A stretch of DNA of 64,000 bases from Wyeomyia smithii (Eukaryota; Arthropoda; Insecta; Diptera; Culicidae): positions 46,843,674 through 46,907,673 of the forward strand of contig NC_073694.1 of the NCBI RefSeq assembly GCF_029784165.1, written 5' to 3'. A program made the position numbers and the translations under genes. Below the pieces are notes generated by a model. It saw nothing but the letters and a program-made list of their open reading frames with translations. It ran no database searches and had not been told where the DNA came from. Of the stretch, positions 23,190 through 34,063 are shown in pieces (positions within the stretch are counted from its first letter, which is position 1; each line of letters starts with the position of its first letter).

Positions 23190-23580
23190 TAAGAAATGGT
23201 GACTAGTAGTGGCCCCGAATCGCTAACTTGCGGAACAGCTGAATACGATGGTTAACCCTTTCCCGCTCATGGTGACTCTAGAGCACCAAGAATTATAGTC
23301 ATTATATCTTGACATAAAATAGTTTGTTGTGCTTACTATTGTTCCATAAACTTTTATATGCTGCCTCAGAGCATCACTGGGCATTTTCTTCAAAATACTA
23401 CAGTTGACAGTAGTTTTAGTTAGTCTACAAAGTGTTCAGCTTGAATTTTCTCGTGAAGCTATAAATTTTATTGATGAACCTTGTGAGCGGGAGAGGGTTA
23501 ACTCTGTCGAAGGCCGCATTCAAGACTATATAGACTGTATCAACTTGATACCCTTGTGATATGCAGGTGAGACACAGTGA
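23190..23580 (-). pseudogene. Jockey-like LINE reverse transcriptase fragment
   Basis: On the - strand the sequence encodes a stretch matching reverse-transcriptase motif A (VDTVYIVLNAAFDRVN, then HRIQLFRKL). The two halves are separated by the 242-bp inverted-repeat element at 23256-23497, and become contiguous in frame when it is set aside. Only about 50 residues are recognisable. Confidence 0.6.
23256..23497. mobile_element. piggyBac-like MITE with TTAA duplication
   Basis: The termini are CCCTTTCCCGCTCA and, in reverse complement, CCCTCTCCCGCTCA, flanked by TTAA at 23252-23255 and 23498-23501. A TTAA duplication and termini starting CCC are the signature of the piggyBac superfamily. The element is 242 bases long, has no coding capacity, and interrupts reverse-transcriptase motif A of the LINE fragment. 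Confidence 0.8.
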
Positions 23581-24367
23581 TGTAAAATGTAAGAGATTTC
23601 ATATAATGGATCGATCAAGAATTAATCCAAAGCTGCGTTTACCAATATCCCGAAAAGTATTGATCCAGCGCATAGTGATGTAACGTGGGATGGCTAGATA
23701 AAGTTATTCTGAAACATGATCGATTTCTTTCTTCTTCGTTTCGGAAATAAAGCTAATAGTTAAAACAGGTTGAATATAGCATATTTTAACAATACAGTAG
23801 AAAGAATTCCATACGGTCCAAACATTACGTTTGCCTGAAGCTGTCAGAATGAACAAAATTGTAAAAAAAGGTGAAAAGCTTGGAAGCGCCAATTACAGGC
23901 AATTGAGTTTCCAGGTCGACTGGCTTGTTAGGCCAGCATCGTACCTTGAACTATCTGGGAGATTTTTTTTTGAGTTTACAGGTAAAGAACTTACTGGTAA
24001 GGGAAGAGCTATGAAAGCATGCTACTCCGGAACCCGTCACCACAGCAAATTTCCAAAAGTCTGATCACATGAAGAGAGAGTGCAGTATACTGGACCAGAA
24101 GAAGACTGAAAGAAGCTAGACCAAGCCAAAGTTGTCGAAGTACTAACCACGAGCACAAGCCGTCCGCGAGAACGATAATGATCCATTGAAATTTGTGTTT
24201 GCTTCCGGCTCCTTGATTCGATCGTGGACTTCGATCCTGAGCGATCCTGTGTTACTGTCCGTCATTAGCCGGAAGTTTTTCATGCGTCTACGTCAAGAAT
24301 CCGGCTCTGGTGTCATTTACGCCAGAGTCATTATAGCCTAAGCCAAGATGTACGTGTGTAAAATAAG

Positions 24368-25227
24368 GGGTTCGCCACAGAAGGCAGAATCACGAAAGGC
24401 AGAATCATGAAAGGCAGAACTCTATGACCGTGCACACAAGGCAGAATATTTCAAAAGGCAGAATTTCGAAGGGCACGAAAGGCAGAATCACTGATAGCAG
24501 AACCTGACTCACGATAGCCAAGTGCGTGATGGCAAATTGGTGCGAATCCTGGTCACGGTATCAAAGCTGCTACTCTACATTTATTATTTGATATTATTTG
24601 GTAACCAGACATAATAACTAGTTAAACAGCAATGATCAGTTTTGATAGGGGGTGCAATTCAAGCCTAATTATTAGATCCGAAACGCGTAAACTGGTTTGG
24701 CTCAGCTCCTCAAGACTCTCATGGCATCGCGGAGAGTAATCTTTCGATGTTAGGTATAACTTACACTAGTCTCAACGGCTTGTTGGTTATAATTAACATA
24801 AAACAATTCATGCGGCGAAGACACATAATCGAGGGCAAGGAATTGAGGCGGCACAAAGCCGCCGTGGTTTCCGTGGTCCGAGCCGGCCGCCGACCCGCCG
24901 TTGGAAGCGGCGGCCTCTCGCATACAAACAACTGATCTATTGGTTTTCTAGGATTATTCAAACAGGTTTTCTTTCCCTTAGTTAAGTCCGAACGAGCGGT
25001 AGCGAGTAAGGACAGCATACACTTGGACAATAGAGTCGGTCAAAGGCCGCGAGTGTGTGTTGTTTAAAAGAAAATAGACCATTCTTTGATTCTGCCATTC
25101 GTGCTCTTTGTGATTCTGCCATTCGTTATTCTGCCTTATGAAATATTCTGCCTTTCGTAATTCTGCTTTTCGTGAGTCTGCCTTTCGTGATTCTGCCTTT
25201 CGATTTTCTGCCTTTCGTAGGAGACCC
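24368..25227. mobile_element. Foldback-type element with inverted GGCAGAAT minisatellites
   Basis: The left 140 bases are built of GAAAGGCAGAATCA-type units, and the right 145 bases hold the same units as reverse complement (TTCTGCCTTTCG). The ends are GGGTTCGCCAC and, inverted, GGGTCTCCTAC. A perfect 8-bp duplication AAAATAAG (24360-24367 and 25228-25235) flanks it. The 570-base centre has no recognisable transposase. An 8-bp duplication would fit hAT or P superfamily; arrays inside long inverted ends resemble foldback elements such as FB or Galileo. Confidence 0.8.
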
Positions 25228-25235
25228 AAAATAAG

Positions 25236-27824
25236 AACTTCGACAAAGTAATCAAGGAGATGGGTTTCGCGTAGTCTCTCAATAACTAGTGCACGTTTAT
25301 CCGAAAAAACAAGCTCAAGAAGTACCTAAAACGATTGGAAGTGCAAGATCTGGAGTCACCTTGAAATCCTCTGAAACCTGGTCGATTCCCGAGCTCCTCG
25401 AAGAATTTCCCATACAATATTGCAATAAAACTAAATATTGTATCAAAACACGAAACTTACGTCGTAGAAGTGTAAAGCAGCTTCAAAGTGACGTTCAATA
25501 TTTGCTTGCCATGTGATATATAATTATTTGTTTAAATTATTTGTTTAAAATATATGCTGTCTTATTCAGTAAACGAAAAATTAAGAAATATTTTCTTCGT
25601 ATAATGTTCTTTTTTTGCTAGTGAGTTTACTACTAAGCGGATAGTTGCTTGATTTTTTCTTTGTTTATTGACAAAAAATTTCAACACCTGTAAATTGATA
25701 AAAAAATTGAAACCCGTAAATCAATGCGACAAGAAATAAATCAATTAATAAAACTCAGTCAGTGTAACTTGATTCGTGGCCACGATTTCACATTAATTAC
25801 GTAGGCATTCAAATGCTCTAAAACCTGCCTGCCAAACACTCAGTTTTGGACCCTTCAGTTTCTAATGAAATGTAGCAAAAGCTGGAATCGGTGATTTAGA
25901 AGTATTCTAGAAATCAGAATTCGGTGATTCAGCGATCTTAAGCAAAGTTTTACAGAAGGGAATTGCATTTTTTGGGCTTGACGATAAATTGTCAGCGGAT
26001 CTGAGACGATTGTTCGACGGCATAAAAAACCCTGAAACCTACTCTTCTGCTAACATTTGCCACAAAAATCGATCATGAATTGCTGGAGTAAACTTGAATA
26101 AATGTTGTTTTTCAATCCGTTTTTCATGCGAATCGATAATAACATTATAACCGATTGTTTGATACCTTTAATTAATAAATTTTATTTGAAATCTCATTTT
26201 TGATAAGAATTTTCCTCCATTCCCGGTTCTCGGGAATTCCCGGGAAATGAGATTTTTCATTCCCGTTTCCCGGGGAGTCAATTCCCGGGAATATTGCAAA
26301 CCCTAACCAGACAACCTGCCAAACAACCATCAGTACGCAAATCTGATCAGTAGGTTGCTTTATTGGGCGTTAACCAATCGTCTAAACATCGCAATCGGCG
26401 TGTCCAATTTGGGAAAAAAGGCAAGTAATTATTCTCAAACTAACTGGGTGGAATTCAGAAGGGTATACGGTATTTATAGTAGATGATTGGAGACAGTGGT
26501 AATTCGCGGCAAAAAAGTTGGAAATTCGAGGGTGGCAAAAAGAAAATATTCAAAATTCGCGGTAATTTCGCGGCAACTCTTCTCTCCAGAAAATACTGAA
26601 TAATGTGACATTTTCGGTATGTAACAATAAGAAATAACTGTTTTATTCAATATAACATACGGTAATTTAACCGAACAATTCATGATTTCTTTGCATTACT
26701 GACTAAAGGTACATACTGTACCAAATTGTCCCTAGTCATAATTTGGTGTTAGCACGCTCGTTACACTGGCTCACGCTATGTTCCATATCTACCGAGTTTC
26801 CAGGAATTGATAAATATTATTTGCCAACCGAAAAAAGTTAAGGAAAAGGTCCGCAAAAATTATAATACCGATCTCACTGTCGGGTATTTTAAAAAATGCT
26901 TGCTAGTACTTAGTTCATCTTGAAACTCCAATTTTATGACTGCACACTCTGGAATTCTATCTTGCAGGTCATCAATCGTCAAAACCTTTGCTCGAAGAGG
27001 ATCTAGCAACCGTACTTTTCAAAGACAGTTCAATCCAGGATGACAAAATCACATTGTACGAGAGCAGTTGTACTGTTTCATCGTATTGATTGTGTAGGAA
27101 AAGTTGCTATCATGGTGCCCATTAATTTTCAGCTTTGTCCGTGTCACTGGTTTTCAGAAAATTCGCAGGTTTCAAATCTGAATGTTTCAAGATTGACATA
27201 GAATGCTGCGATTTTTCATTACTTTCGCGGCATTACGCGGGTTTTTGTAAATCTCGCGGCCGATGCAGGATTTCGCGGAATTCGCGGCTTCCGCGAAATC
27301 TTGATTTACCACTCTCCCTAGAGATGATGAATCACGAGCTGGTGCTTGACCTGGTCTACGCAGGTGATCGTAGGGATTGAAAGTGAACCTCTGAACACCT
27401 GTTTCGTTTTACCGTAGACTCGATTAGCACCAGGGGTACGAGAAAGCAAACCTTTGTTGCGATGAGCAGTTCATACAAGTTTTTTTCATCCCTTATCTAA
27501 ACTTCTAAGAATGAGACGTTTTTCCCGGCGTCCACGGTTATTTCCTAAACTTCTCGCGTTCTACCAGTCAGTTTAGGAATGGAATTGATGTTATACGATG
27601 TTATACTCGCAGTCAGGTACAGAAACGAAAAAGTTATCAATCATCGTTCGTAAGCCTCGAACATGTTGGTAGTATACCTTGATAGCTATCATGTGATCAG
27701 ATGAAGTTACGGTGAGGGTACTGTGAGATTATCCGAATCAAGCGGATTTTCACCGACTCTACCATATAGCATGGAGCGGGGTCAGATCAGATATGGACTA
27801 TTAGTATACTATTAGTATGGTGCT
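25236..27824. other. Intergenic stretch with terminal pieces of DNA elements
   Basis: No gene is seen. Around 26215-26310 a palindrome-rich end (ATTCCCGGGAAT, then TATTGCAAACCCTAAC) looks like the terminus of a hAT-type element starting AGGGTTTGCAATA on the other strand; the partner end was not found. From 26495 to 27325 CGCGG-rich sequence near both ends (GTGGTAATTCGCGG on the left, and GTGGTAAATCAAGATTTCGC inverted on the right) suggests another inverted-repeat element of about 830 bases. Confidence 0.4.
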
Positions 27825-27985
27825 ACTGGCCTAGATTCAATCCTAGTCGACACCTGGACATTTTTTGAGGCGAAAACTCATTTAAATTACACTTTCCATC
27901 GCATGAGGAAGTGAAACTACTGGCGCCAGTCCGTTAATAGGTTTTTGGCACAACAATGGCGGAACTAGACCGACAAAAAAGAAGC
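27825..27985 (+). mobile_element. Feilai-like SINE fragment
   Basis: Contains the central and 3' phrases of the SINE at 19013 (CTAGATTCAATCCTAGTCGA, CCATCGCATGAGGAAGT, GGCGGAACTAGACCGAC) with internal deletions. The tRNA-like head is missing. Confidence 0.7.
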
Positions 27986-27989
27986 GAAG

Positions 27990-30083
27990 GAAAGTCTATC
28001 AAACTCACAACAGTTTTCCTAGTTGGTAGCACCTTTCCTTATTCTAGAAATTTGCGGAACGTTACTGCGTCCACTTTATAAATGCCATTGTGTTTATTGT
28101 TGTTTTGGCACAAAATAATAGTCTCCCAGTTTATAGTGGAACATGCCACATATTTATTATGAGGTTATCTGGAAGAAGTGCTTCACTGAGCTTTACTTTA
28201 TTAATGGCATCACCCAAGCTTGGAATTTTTATGATGGACGTTGGGACTTCAGGTGTTCCTTTTTCATATGTCGTCTTACGACTTTGTGTTTTAAAACTAC
28301 ATTAACCTTTATACAGAATCATCAAAATTATAATCATACATTTTCGTAATGATTAAAACATTGATAGAATAAACAGAGAGGGTTTAATTAAAACAAACAT
28401 ATATTTTTCAGAATTGAGATATTATAATAATACATCTACACTTAATCAAAGCAGGACGTGCCATCTGTTGGTGGGATTTTCCATCGTCTTATAGTAGAGA
28501 ACCACATCCACCCACCCCTTTAACCGAACACTCAATCTCCCCTTCGAGGAAAGAAAAATTTCTTACCAGTAAAGAAAAGAATTCGCGAACTCACGAGAAA
28601 AGAAATCAGCAACGACGGAAAGCAGCTGTCGTTAAGCGATTTCCCCTTCGAGGTTTTCCCCTTTTTGCCAGAGCACCACAACGCAGTCAGTGTAGCGCTG
28701 AGAGCGCGAAAATAAGAAAGCTCACCCCATCGGAGGGGAAGTGGAAAAGTTTCGTGTAAGAAAAATGCGGACCGATAAAAGAATGTTTTCTTCGTTTATA
28801 AAAGGTCTGATGCGGGGGACATTGGAAGAGAAAAAATGCCATCGCTGCTACTTCTGGAGCTTTCCGCGAGATGTCACACCGTTGAGCGTTGTTTTTCTTT
28901 CGGATTTCGGAATTGATTTCTTTACAATTTGCGGGGGGACGGAAAAGCGCAATTTAACTCTGAAGATAACATTGTTCAACGTAATTGGTATGATGTTTCA
29001 AAACAGATAAAAAAAAAATAAAGTGGAAGTACCAAGAAAGCAAACACTTCATTGCTCACAAAAATTAATCAACAGAGTATTAGAAACCGAACCCAAACCA
29101 ACGCACGCGAGTGCCACCGACGATGGTCGGTTATAAATAAACCAATCGCTGCGGTTATTTTCCGGAAACCACAAAGTCTCCGCCTACAGCCGGATACTTT
29201 CACCGCACACAAATACTGCCAAGCCAAGGTATACGCACAATGTCGTCACGGCGTACGAGTGTATGTGCCCGGCGAGTGTGAGCATTGGAAACCGCAGAAC
29301 AGCAAACCGCAAACGTAAGACGTCGCGACAATGCATCGATTTTCCCAACCCCATCCAACCCACACAGAGGGAAAGCACAACGGTCGGTAACGGATCGACT
29401 GCGATTCGTCCGATGACCGATTGTTTTGGTTAGGGAAAGGGAACTAACCGAACAGTGGATGTTAAGCGGGGAATATTCATATGCTGTCTACTACTGGCGT
29501 TGTTGGATTTTTCTTTTGTTTGTTCTTCTACTTCTACCTTCTGCGTTCTGCGGTTTTTCGGGTGTCGAAAAAACTGACCGATGTAGTGCGCAGCTTTCCC
29601 AAAAGGGTGTGTGAGCACCAATGGGAAGGGCAGCGGGCGAAAGAAAAATAATGCTAACCGCAAATCAAAGACCGAAGACCAACAAAATGGACACCTGTTC
29701 TGTTATGCGAGACTAGGTCCGATCTTCCTGGCTGTTGGGTACTGCTAGTAGGTACTCGGTACAAGGGTAGTGGTGAACCAGAGTGGGGTGAAGGAAACGT
29801 TGTTGTATGAGTTATTATTCAAGTATTGCACACGTCAACTCCAATAGGGCGCAGGAAGATATGAAAATGATAACCTTGCGGTGAATAAATTAATCTTTTC
29901 TGCGGCTGCGGTTTCCGGAGGTGTTACCCCTGGACTGAACGAAATAATACAATGTGTGCGCAGTAGTTTGCTGTTCATAGAAAAAAAATCACGGAGGAAC
30001 GAAAACATGAAGCTAACCTCATTTTGCACTTTTCTACTATTTATTTTTTAGAAACAAAAATTAGCATAAATTTTTATCTTACT
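27990..30083. other. Apparently single-copy stretch, no gene called
   Basis: 28500-29700 is more G/C-rich and shows no repeat elsewhere in the window. It includes a TATA-like TTATAAATAAACC at about 29131 and open frames of up to 89 codons on the + strand (28741-29010), none resembling a known protein. It might contain an untranslated exon or control region of a neighbouring gene. I cannot show this. Confidence 0.35.
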
Positions 30084-30257
30084 TGTGGCGATAGATTTTC
30101 CCCAGTCTAGAAATTCAACCATCACTAACATTTCCATCTACAGAGTCTTCGAGTTGTAACCCTAAGCTACGGACGCGTGTTTGATTGCTCAAAGATAATA
30201 AACTAAGATTTTCGATAAACGCCGCGTTTTTTATTCGTTGCAGCTCGCATTCCCACA
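30084..30257 (+). repeat. 5' LTR of the CsRn1-type element
   Basis: 174 bases, TG at the start and CA at the end. Compared with the 3' LTR there is one difference (CTAGAA here, CTATAA there, near 30110). AATAAA-like GATAATAAACTAAG lies near 30195-30208. No strong TATA box is visible. Confidence 0.92.
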
Positions 30258-30259
30258 AT

Positions 30260-30273
30260 TGGTGACCCCGACG
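30260..30273 (+). promoter_or_regulatory. Primer binding site for tRNA-Trp
   Basis: TGGTGACCCCGACG begins two bases after the 5' LTR and is complementary to the CCA-bearing 3' end expected for insect tRNA-Trp. The match fades after 14 bases. Confidence 0.75.
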
Positions 30274-30357
30274 CGAGTTATAAATCGCTAAATCGATAAA
30301 ATCGTCGGTTTATTCCAACAAAAACGGGAAGCGTCATTTCACGATTATAACCTCAAA

Positions 30358-30780
30358 ATGTCTAATTCTGAACAAAACGAACCACAATTGCCGCAAGCGG
30401 CAGCCGCAGTCGCTGTAAAACTGCCCGAATTCTGGAAAAGTGATCCGCACATGTGGTTTGCCCAAGCAGAGGCTCAGTTCTACTTGGCACAAATTACTAA
30501 AGACGAAACGAAATTCTGGCATATCATCGCCAAGATCGATCAGAGTGTGATATGCCATGTATCTGATCTGGTCGCAAATCCACCAGCTAGAGACAAATAT
30601 AACGCTATAAAAGAACGCCTTATTGCACGTTTTGCTCTTTCCTCCCAAGCTCGATTGGAACAGTTGCTTGGATCGTGTGATTTGGGAGATTTGCGACCAA
30701 CGCATTTGCTCGCTCGAATGCAAGAAATAGCCGTTGGATTTAACGTAGACGAAAAATTAATGAAAATGTTTTTTTTTTGA
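30358..30780 (+). pseudogene. CsRn1-type gag, N-terminal part (frame broken at a T-run)
   Basis: The start codon has a good insect context (CAAAATG). The product begins MSNSEQNEPQLPQ and contains LPEFWKSDPHMWFAQAEAQF, the capsid-like segment typical of Ty3/gypsy gag proteins of this clade. The frame closes at TGA 30778-30780 directly after a run of ten T (30769-30778); the continuation (KRLPVSVRAVLS) is in the next phase from 30777. A single base missing from the T-run would explain it. Gag forms the particle that packages the element's RNA. Confidence 0.85.
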
Positions 30781-31127
30781 AGCGTTTGCCCGTGAGCGTA
30801 CGAGCTGTGCTAAGCATAAGTGGCAGTCTTTCGAAATTGGCAGAGATGGCGGATAAAATGGTGGATTCGTCGTCCAGCAGTGTCGAAATCGTGAACGCGT
30901 CATCATCGGCTACCTCAGCTGCAGAAATCGTTACTTTGAGGGATGAAATCGAAGTCCTATCCGCCGAAATTCGCCGCCTCAAAACAGGCCCGCGAAGAAG
31001 CCAGAGTCGTTCCGTTCCAAACAGGAATGCTACGGAAACAGAAACTATGTGTTGGTATCATCGTAATTATGGCGCTCGTGCGCAACATTGCCGCGAACCG
31101 TGTGTTTTTCATCGTCAAAAAAACTAA
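30777..31127 (+). pseudogene. CsRn1-type gag, C-terminal part with CHCC motif
   Basis: Continues gag after the T-run. It holds a short helical stretch (TLRDEIEVLSAEIRRLK), basic residues, and a Cys-His-Cys-Cys motif CWYHRNYGARAQHCREPC near its end (31052-31105), the mark of CsRn1-clade gag proteins where other families have CCHC knuckles. It ends at TAA 31125-31127, immediately after the slippery site used to enter pol. Confidence 0.85.
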
Positions 31128-34063
31128 GGGAACACCCGCTTGAATCGGCGCAAGTGGGTGAAGATATAATGCAAAGTCGTCGTTTGGTCATTTATGACAG
31201 AACAAGCAACACCAGGTTTCTCATAGACACGGGCTCCGACGTTTCCATCATTCCAGCGACACGGCATGAAAAACTGTCTGGACCAATTCCGTTCTCATTG
31301 CACGCTGCAAATGGAACAAAAATCAACGCATACTCTAGCAAATATATTTCAGTCGATCTCGGCTTACGTCGTCGTTTAACTTGGAAATTTTTAGTTGCGG
31401 ACGTAACGAAGGCGATCATCGGTGCCGACTTTTTATCGCATTTTGGTCTTTTGGTGGATTTGAAAAATCGGCAGATGGTGGATGGTGCAACCAAGATTCG
31501 CGCGACTGGAGATCTTGTGCCGGCAAAAGTTTACGGAATTAAAACTATCGACGCGCATCATCCAATGAGGAATATTTTGGCTGACTATCGCGAAATCCTC
31601 GTACCATCTACTGTTCAGCGTGAAGTAAAACGTGATGTCACGCACCATATCGTCACAAAAGGCCCGCCAATAGCTTCGAAAGTCAGGCGAATGCATCCTG
31701 AAAAGCTGAGAGCAGCCAGAGAGGAGTTTCAGACAATGTGTGAACTTGGGATATGCCGACCATCGAGTAGTAGCTGGGCCAGCCCACTTCATTGTGTCCC
31801 AAAAAAGAATGGCGAGTGGAGATTCGTTGGAGACTATCGACGACTGAACAAAGCGACCGTTCCAGACAGATACCCAGTACCTCACGTCCACGATCTGCTT
31901 AATCGTTTTGAAGGTAAGGCAACATTCACTACTCTCGACTTAGTGAGAGCGTATCATAATATACCAGTGGAGGAATCCGATATCGCAAAAACGGCAGTTA
32001 TCACTCCGTTTGGTCTCTACGAATTTACGCGGATGCCATTTGGCCTCTGCAATGCAAGCCAAACTTTTCAATGCTTCATGAATAAATTGTTCGGGGACCT
32101 GGACTTCGTCATTGTGTTTATAGACGATATCTGTATAGCTTCAGCAAATGAAACAGAGCATATATGTCACGTCCGCATAGTCTTGGAACGACTGAAGGAA
32201 AACGGGCTGGTGATAAATGCAGATAAATGTCACTTCGCAAGGCCAGAAGTAGAATTTCTGGGTTACACGATTAACAAATCAGGAATCCGACCGCTTCCGT
32301 CACGAGTTGCAGTAGTTCTAGAATACAGCACTCCTGTTACCGTAAAAGATCTGCGTCGTTTTCTTGCACTAGTAAATGTATACAAACGTTTCATACCACA
32401 CGCTGTCGAAGTTCAGGGAAACCTTCGAAACCTGATCCCCGATAACAGAAAAAACGATATTAGAAAGATTAGCTGGGATGAACAGTCAGAGCAGGACTTC
32501 ATGAAATGCAAGCAAGCTCTTGCAAACGCTGCTCTGTTGCATTACCCTGATGCCTCGAAGCCAATGGCTTTAATGGTAGATGCTTCAAATTTTGCAGCAG
32601 GGGCAGTTCTTCAGCAGTTTGATCGAAACGCTTGGCGTCCCCTAGGATTTTTTTCAACCAAATTTTCTTCAAGCCAGCAGAAGTATTCAACGTTTGGTCG
32701 TGAGTTAACGGCAATGAAACTTGCTGTTAAATATTTTAGATATCTAATCGAAGGACGTCAATTTACTATCTACACTGACCATTTTCCTCTCACTTGTGCA
32801 ATAAATAGTGACCCTAGTAGTCGTTTGCCACACGAAGAGCGCTATCTGCGCTATGTGGCAGAGTTCACCACGGATATTCGCCACATCAATGGCAAGGATA
32901 ATATTGCAGCAGATACCTTATCGAGATTAGAAACCGTTGTTGCAAGTATCGACTATAACGCTATAGCCCAGGATCAAGAAAATGACGAGCAACTGCTTAA
33001 ATTAAAAAAATCCCCAGCTACCGGCTTAAAGCTGGAACCGAGAAAATTACCTTATTTAACTAAACCGATTTTTTGTGATGTTTCAGGACCAAATCGAGTT
33101 CGCCCGTACATTCCTGAGCGTCACCGAGTGCATATTTTGTCCCAGCTACACGGCCTTGCGCATCCTGGAGCTAAAGCAACATGGAAATTGTTAGCAGATC
33201 GATTCGTTTGGCCACCAATGGACAAAGATGTCAATCAGTATGTAAAAACATGCCTGCAATGCCAACGTTCAAAGATTTCACGTCATACCGTTGCTCCCCT
33301 TTCAAAATTTGTGACTCCTAACGCACGTTTCCGTCACATCCACATAGACCTGGTTGATCCTTTACCGCCCTCTCAAAAATACCGATACTTGCTAACGATA
33401 ATTGATCGATTTTCGCGCTGGCCAGAAGCCATCCCTTTGAGCGATATGACTGCACCAACAGTCGCTTTTATACTTTATGCTAGTTGGATTTCGCGGTTCG
33501 GTACCCCTGAAACGATTACCACCGATCAAGGACGACAGTTCGAGTCCGAGCTGTTCAAGGAATTAGCTCGATTATTGGGAGTCCACCATATTCACACGAC
33601 AGCTTACCACCCGCAAGCGAATGGAATGGTGGAGAGATTCCACCGCACGTTGAAAGCCGCCATCATGTGTACCGACGCTAAAGAATGGCATAATCGGCTC
33701 CCATTGGTTCTGCTCGGTCTTCGAACCGCTTATCGTGAGGATCTGAAGTGTTCATCTGCAGAGCTGGTATACGGTCAAGCGCTTAGAGTTCCCGGCGAAT
33801 TCTATGATTTACCGGCAAGTAACATCGATCGCACTGAACTAGCTGCTAAACTACACAAAACATTCGCGGATCTTAAAGCGCCCGCAGCATCTCGCCACAC
33901 AAATGAAAAAGCGTTCGTGCATCCAAAACTGAAGGACTGCAGCCATGTATTCATTCGCGTAGACGCTGTCAAAAAACCACTCCAGCAACCCTTCGAAGGA
34001 CCCTACAAGGTGATAGCGAGGAACGAGAAATGTTTCGATATTTTGATCTCGGGAAAAAGGTGA
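31088..34063 (+). CDS. CsRn1-type pol: protease, reverse transcriptase, RNase H, integrase
   Basis: Expressed as a gag-pol fusion by the -1 shift; the frame is open from 31088, but translation would enter near 31121. Numbered from 31088, the domains are: protease with DTGS at 47-50; reverse transcriptase with D284 and FIDD at 344-347 (the usual YXDD Tyr is Phe); RNase H with D498, E539, D564 and D609; integrase with an H688/H692/C722/C725 zinc finger and catalytic D754, D813 and E849. All expected catalytic residues are present. The frame ends at TGA 34061-34063 just after five A's. The homologous tail continues in the next phase to 34185, so the last 40 or so residues of the integrase C-terminus are out of frame. 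Confidence 0.93.
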   Translation: MPRTVCFSSSKKLREHPLESAQVGEDIMQSRRLVIYDRTSNTRFLIDTGSDVSIIPATRHEKLSGPIPFSLHAANGTKINAYSSKYISVDLGLRRRLTWKFLVADVTKAIIGADFLSHFGLLVDLKNRQMVDGATKIRATGDLVPAKVYGIKTIDAHHPMRNILADYREILVPSTVQREVKRDVTHHIVTKGPPIASKVRRMHPEKLRAAREEFQTMCELGICRPSSSSWASPLHCVPKKNGEWRFVGDYRRLNKATVPDRYPVPHVHDLLNRFEGKATFTTLDLVRAYHNIPVEESDIAKTAVITPFGLYEFTRMPFGLCNASQTFQCFMNKLFGDLDFVIVFIDDICIASANETEHICHVRIVLERLKENGLVINADKCHFARPEVEFLGYTINKSGIRPLPSRVAVVLEYSTPVTVKDLRRFLALVNVYKRFIPHAVEVQGNLRNLIPDNRKNDIRKISWDEQSEQDFMKCKQALANAALLHYPDASKPMALMVDASNFAAGAVLQQFDRNAWRPLGFFSTKFSSSQQKYSTFGRELTAMKLAVKYFRYLIEGRQFTIYTDHFPLTCAINSDPSSRLPHEERYLRYVAEFTTDIRHINGKDNIAADTLSRLETVVASIDYNAIAQDQENDEQLLKLKKSPATGLKLEPRKLPYLTKPIFCDVSGPNRVRPYIPERHRVHILSQLHGLAHPGAKATWKLLADRFVWPPMDKDVNQYVKTCLQCQRSKISRHTVAPLSKFVTPNARFRHIHIDLVDPLPPSQKYRYLLTIIDRFSRWPEAIPLSDMTAPTVAFILYASWISRFGTPETITTDQGRQFESELFKELARLLGVHHIHTTAYHPQANGMVERFHRTLKAAIMCTDAKEWHNRLPLVLLGLRTAYREDLKCSSAELVYGQALRVPGEFYDLPASNIDRTELAAKLHKTFADLKAPAASRHTNEKAFVHPKLKDCSHVFIRVDAVKKPLQQPFEGPYKVIARNEKCFDILISGKR
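31118..31160 (+). promoter_or_regulatory. Programmed -1 ribosomal frameshift signal, gag to pol
   Basis: The heptamer A AAA AAC (31118-31124) lies in the gag frame directly before the gag stop. After an 8-base spacer there is an inverted repeat, CACCCGCTTG (31133-31142) and CAAGTGGGTG (31151-31160), which pair over 10 bp with one G-U. The loop is 8 bases. Loop bases CGGCG (31146-31150) could pair with CGTCG (31178-31182), giving a pseudoknot. Slipping by -1 leads exactly into the pol frame. Confidence 0.85.

Noticed and set aside
24978..25229. Protein with repeated RKAE motif on the - strand
   Set aside because: It is the translation of the GGCAGAAT minisatellite at the right end of the foldback element.
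28741..29010. 89-codon open frame in single-copy DNA
   Set aside because: No recognisable domain, no clear promoter or splice context, and length within chance expectation.
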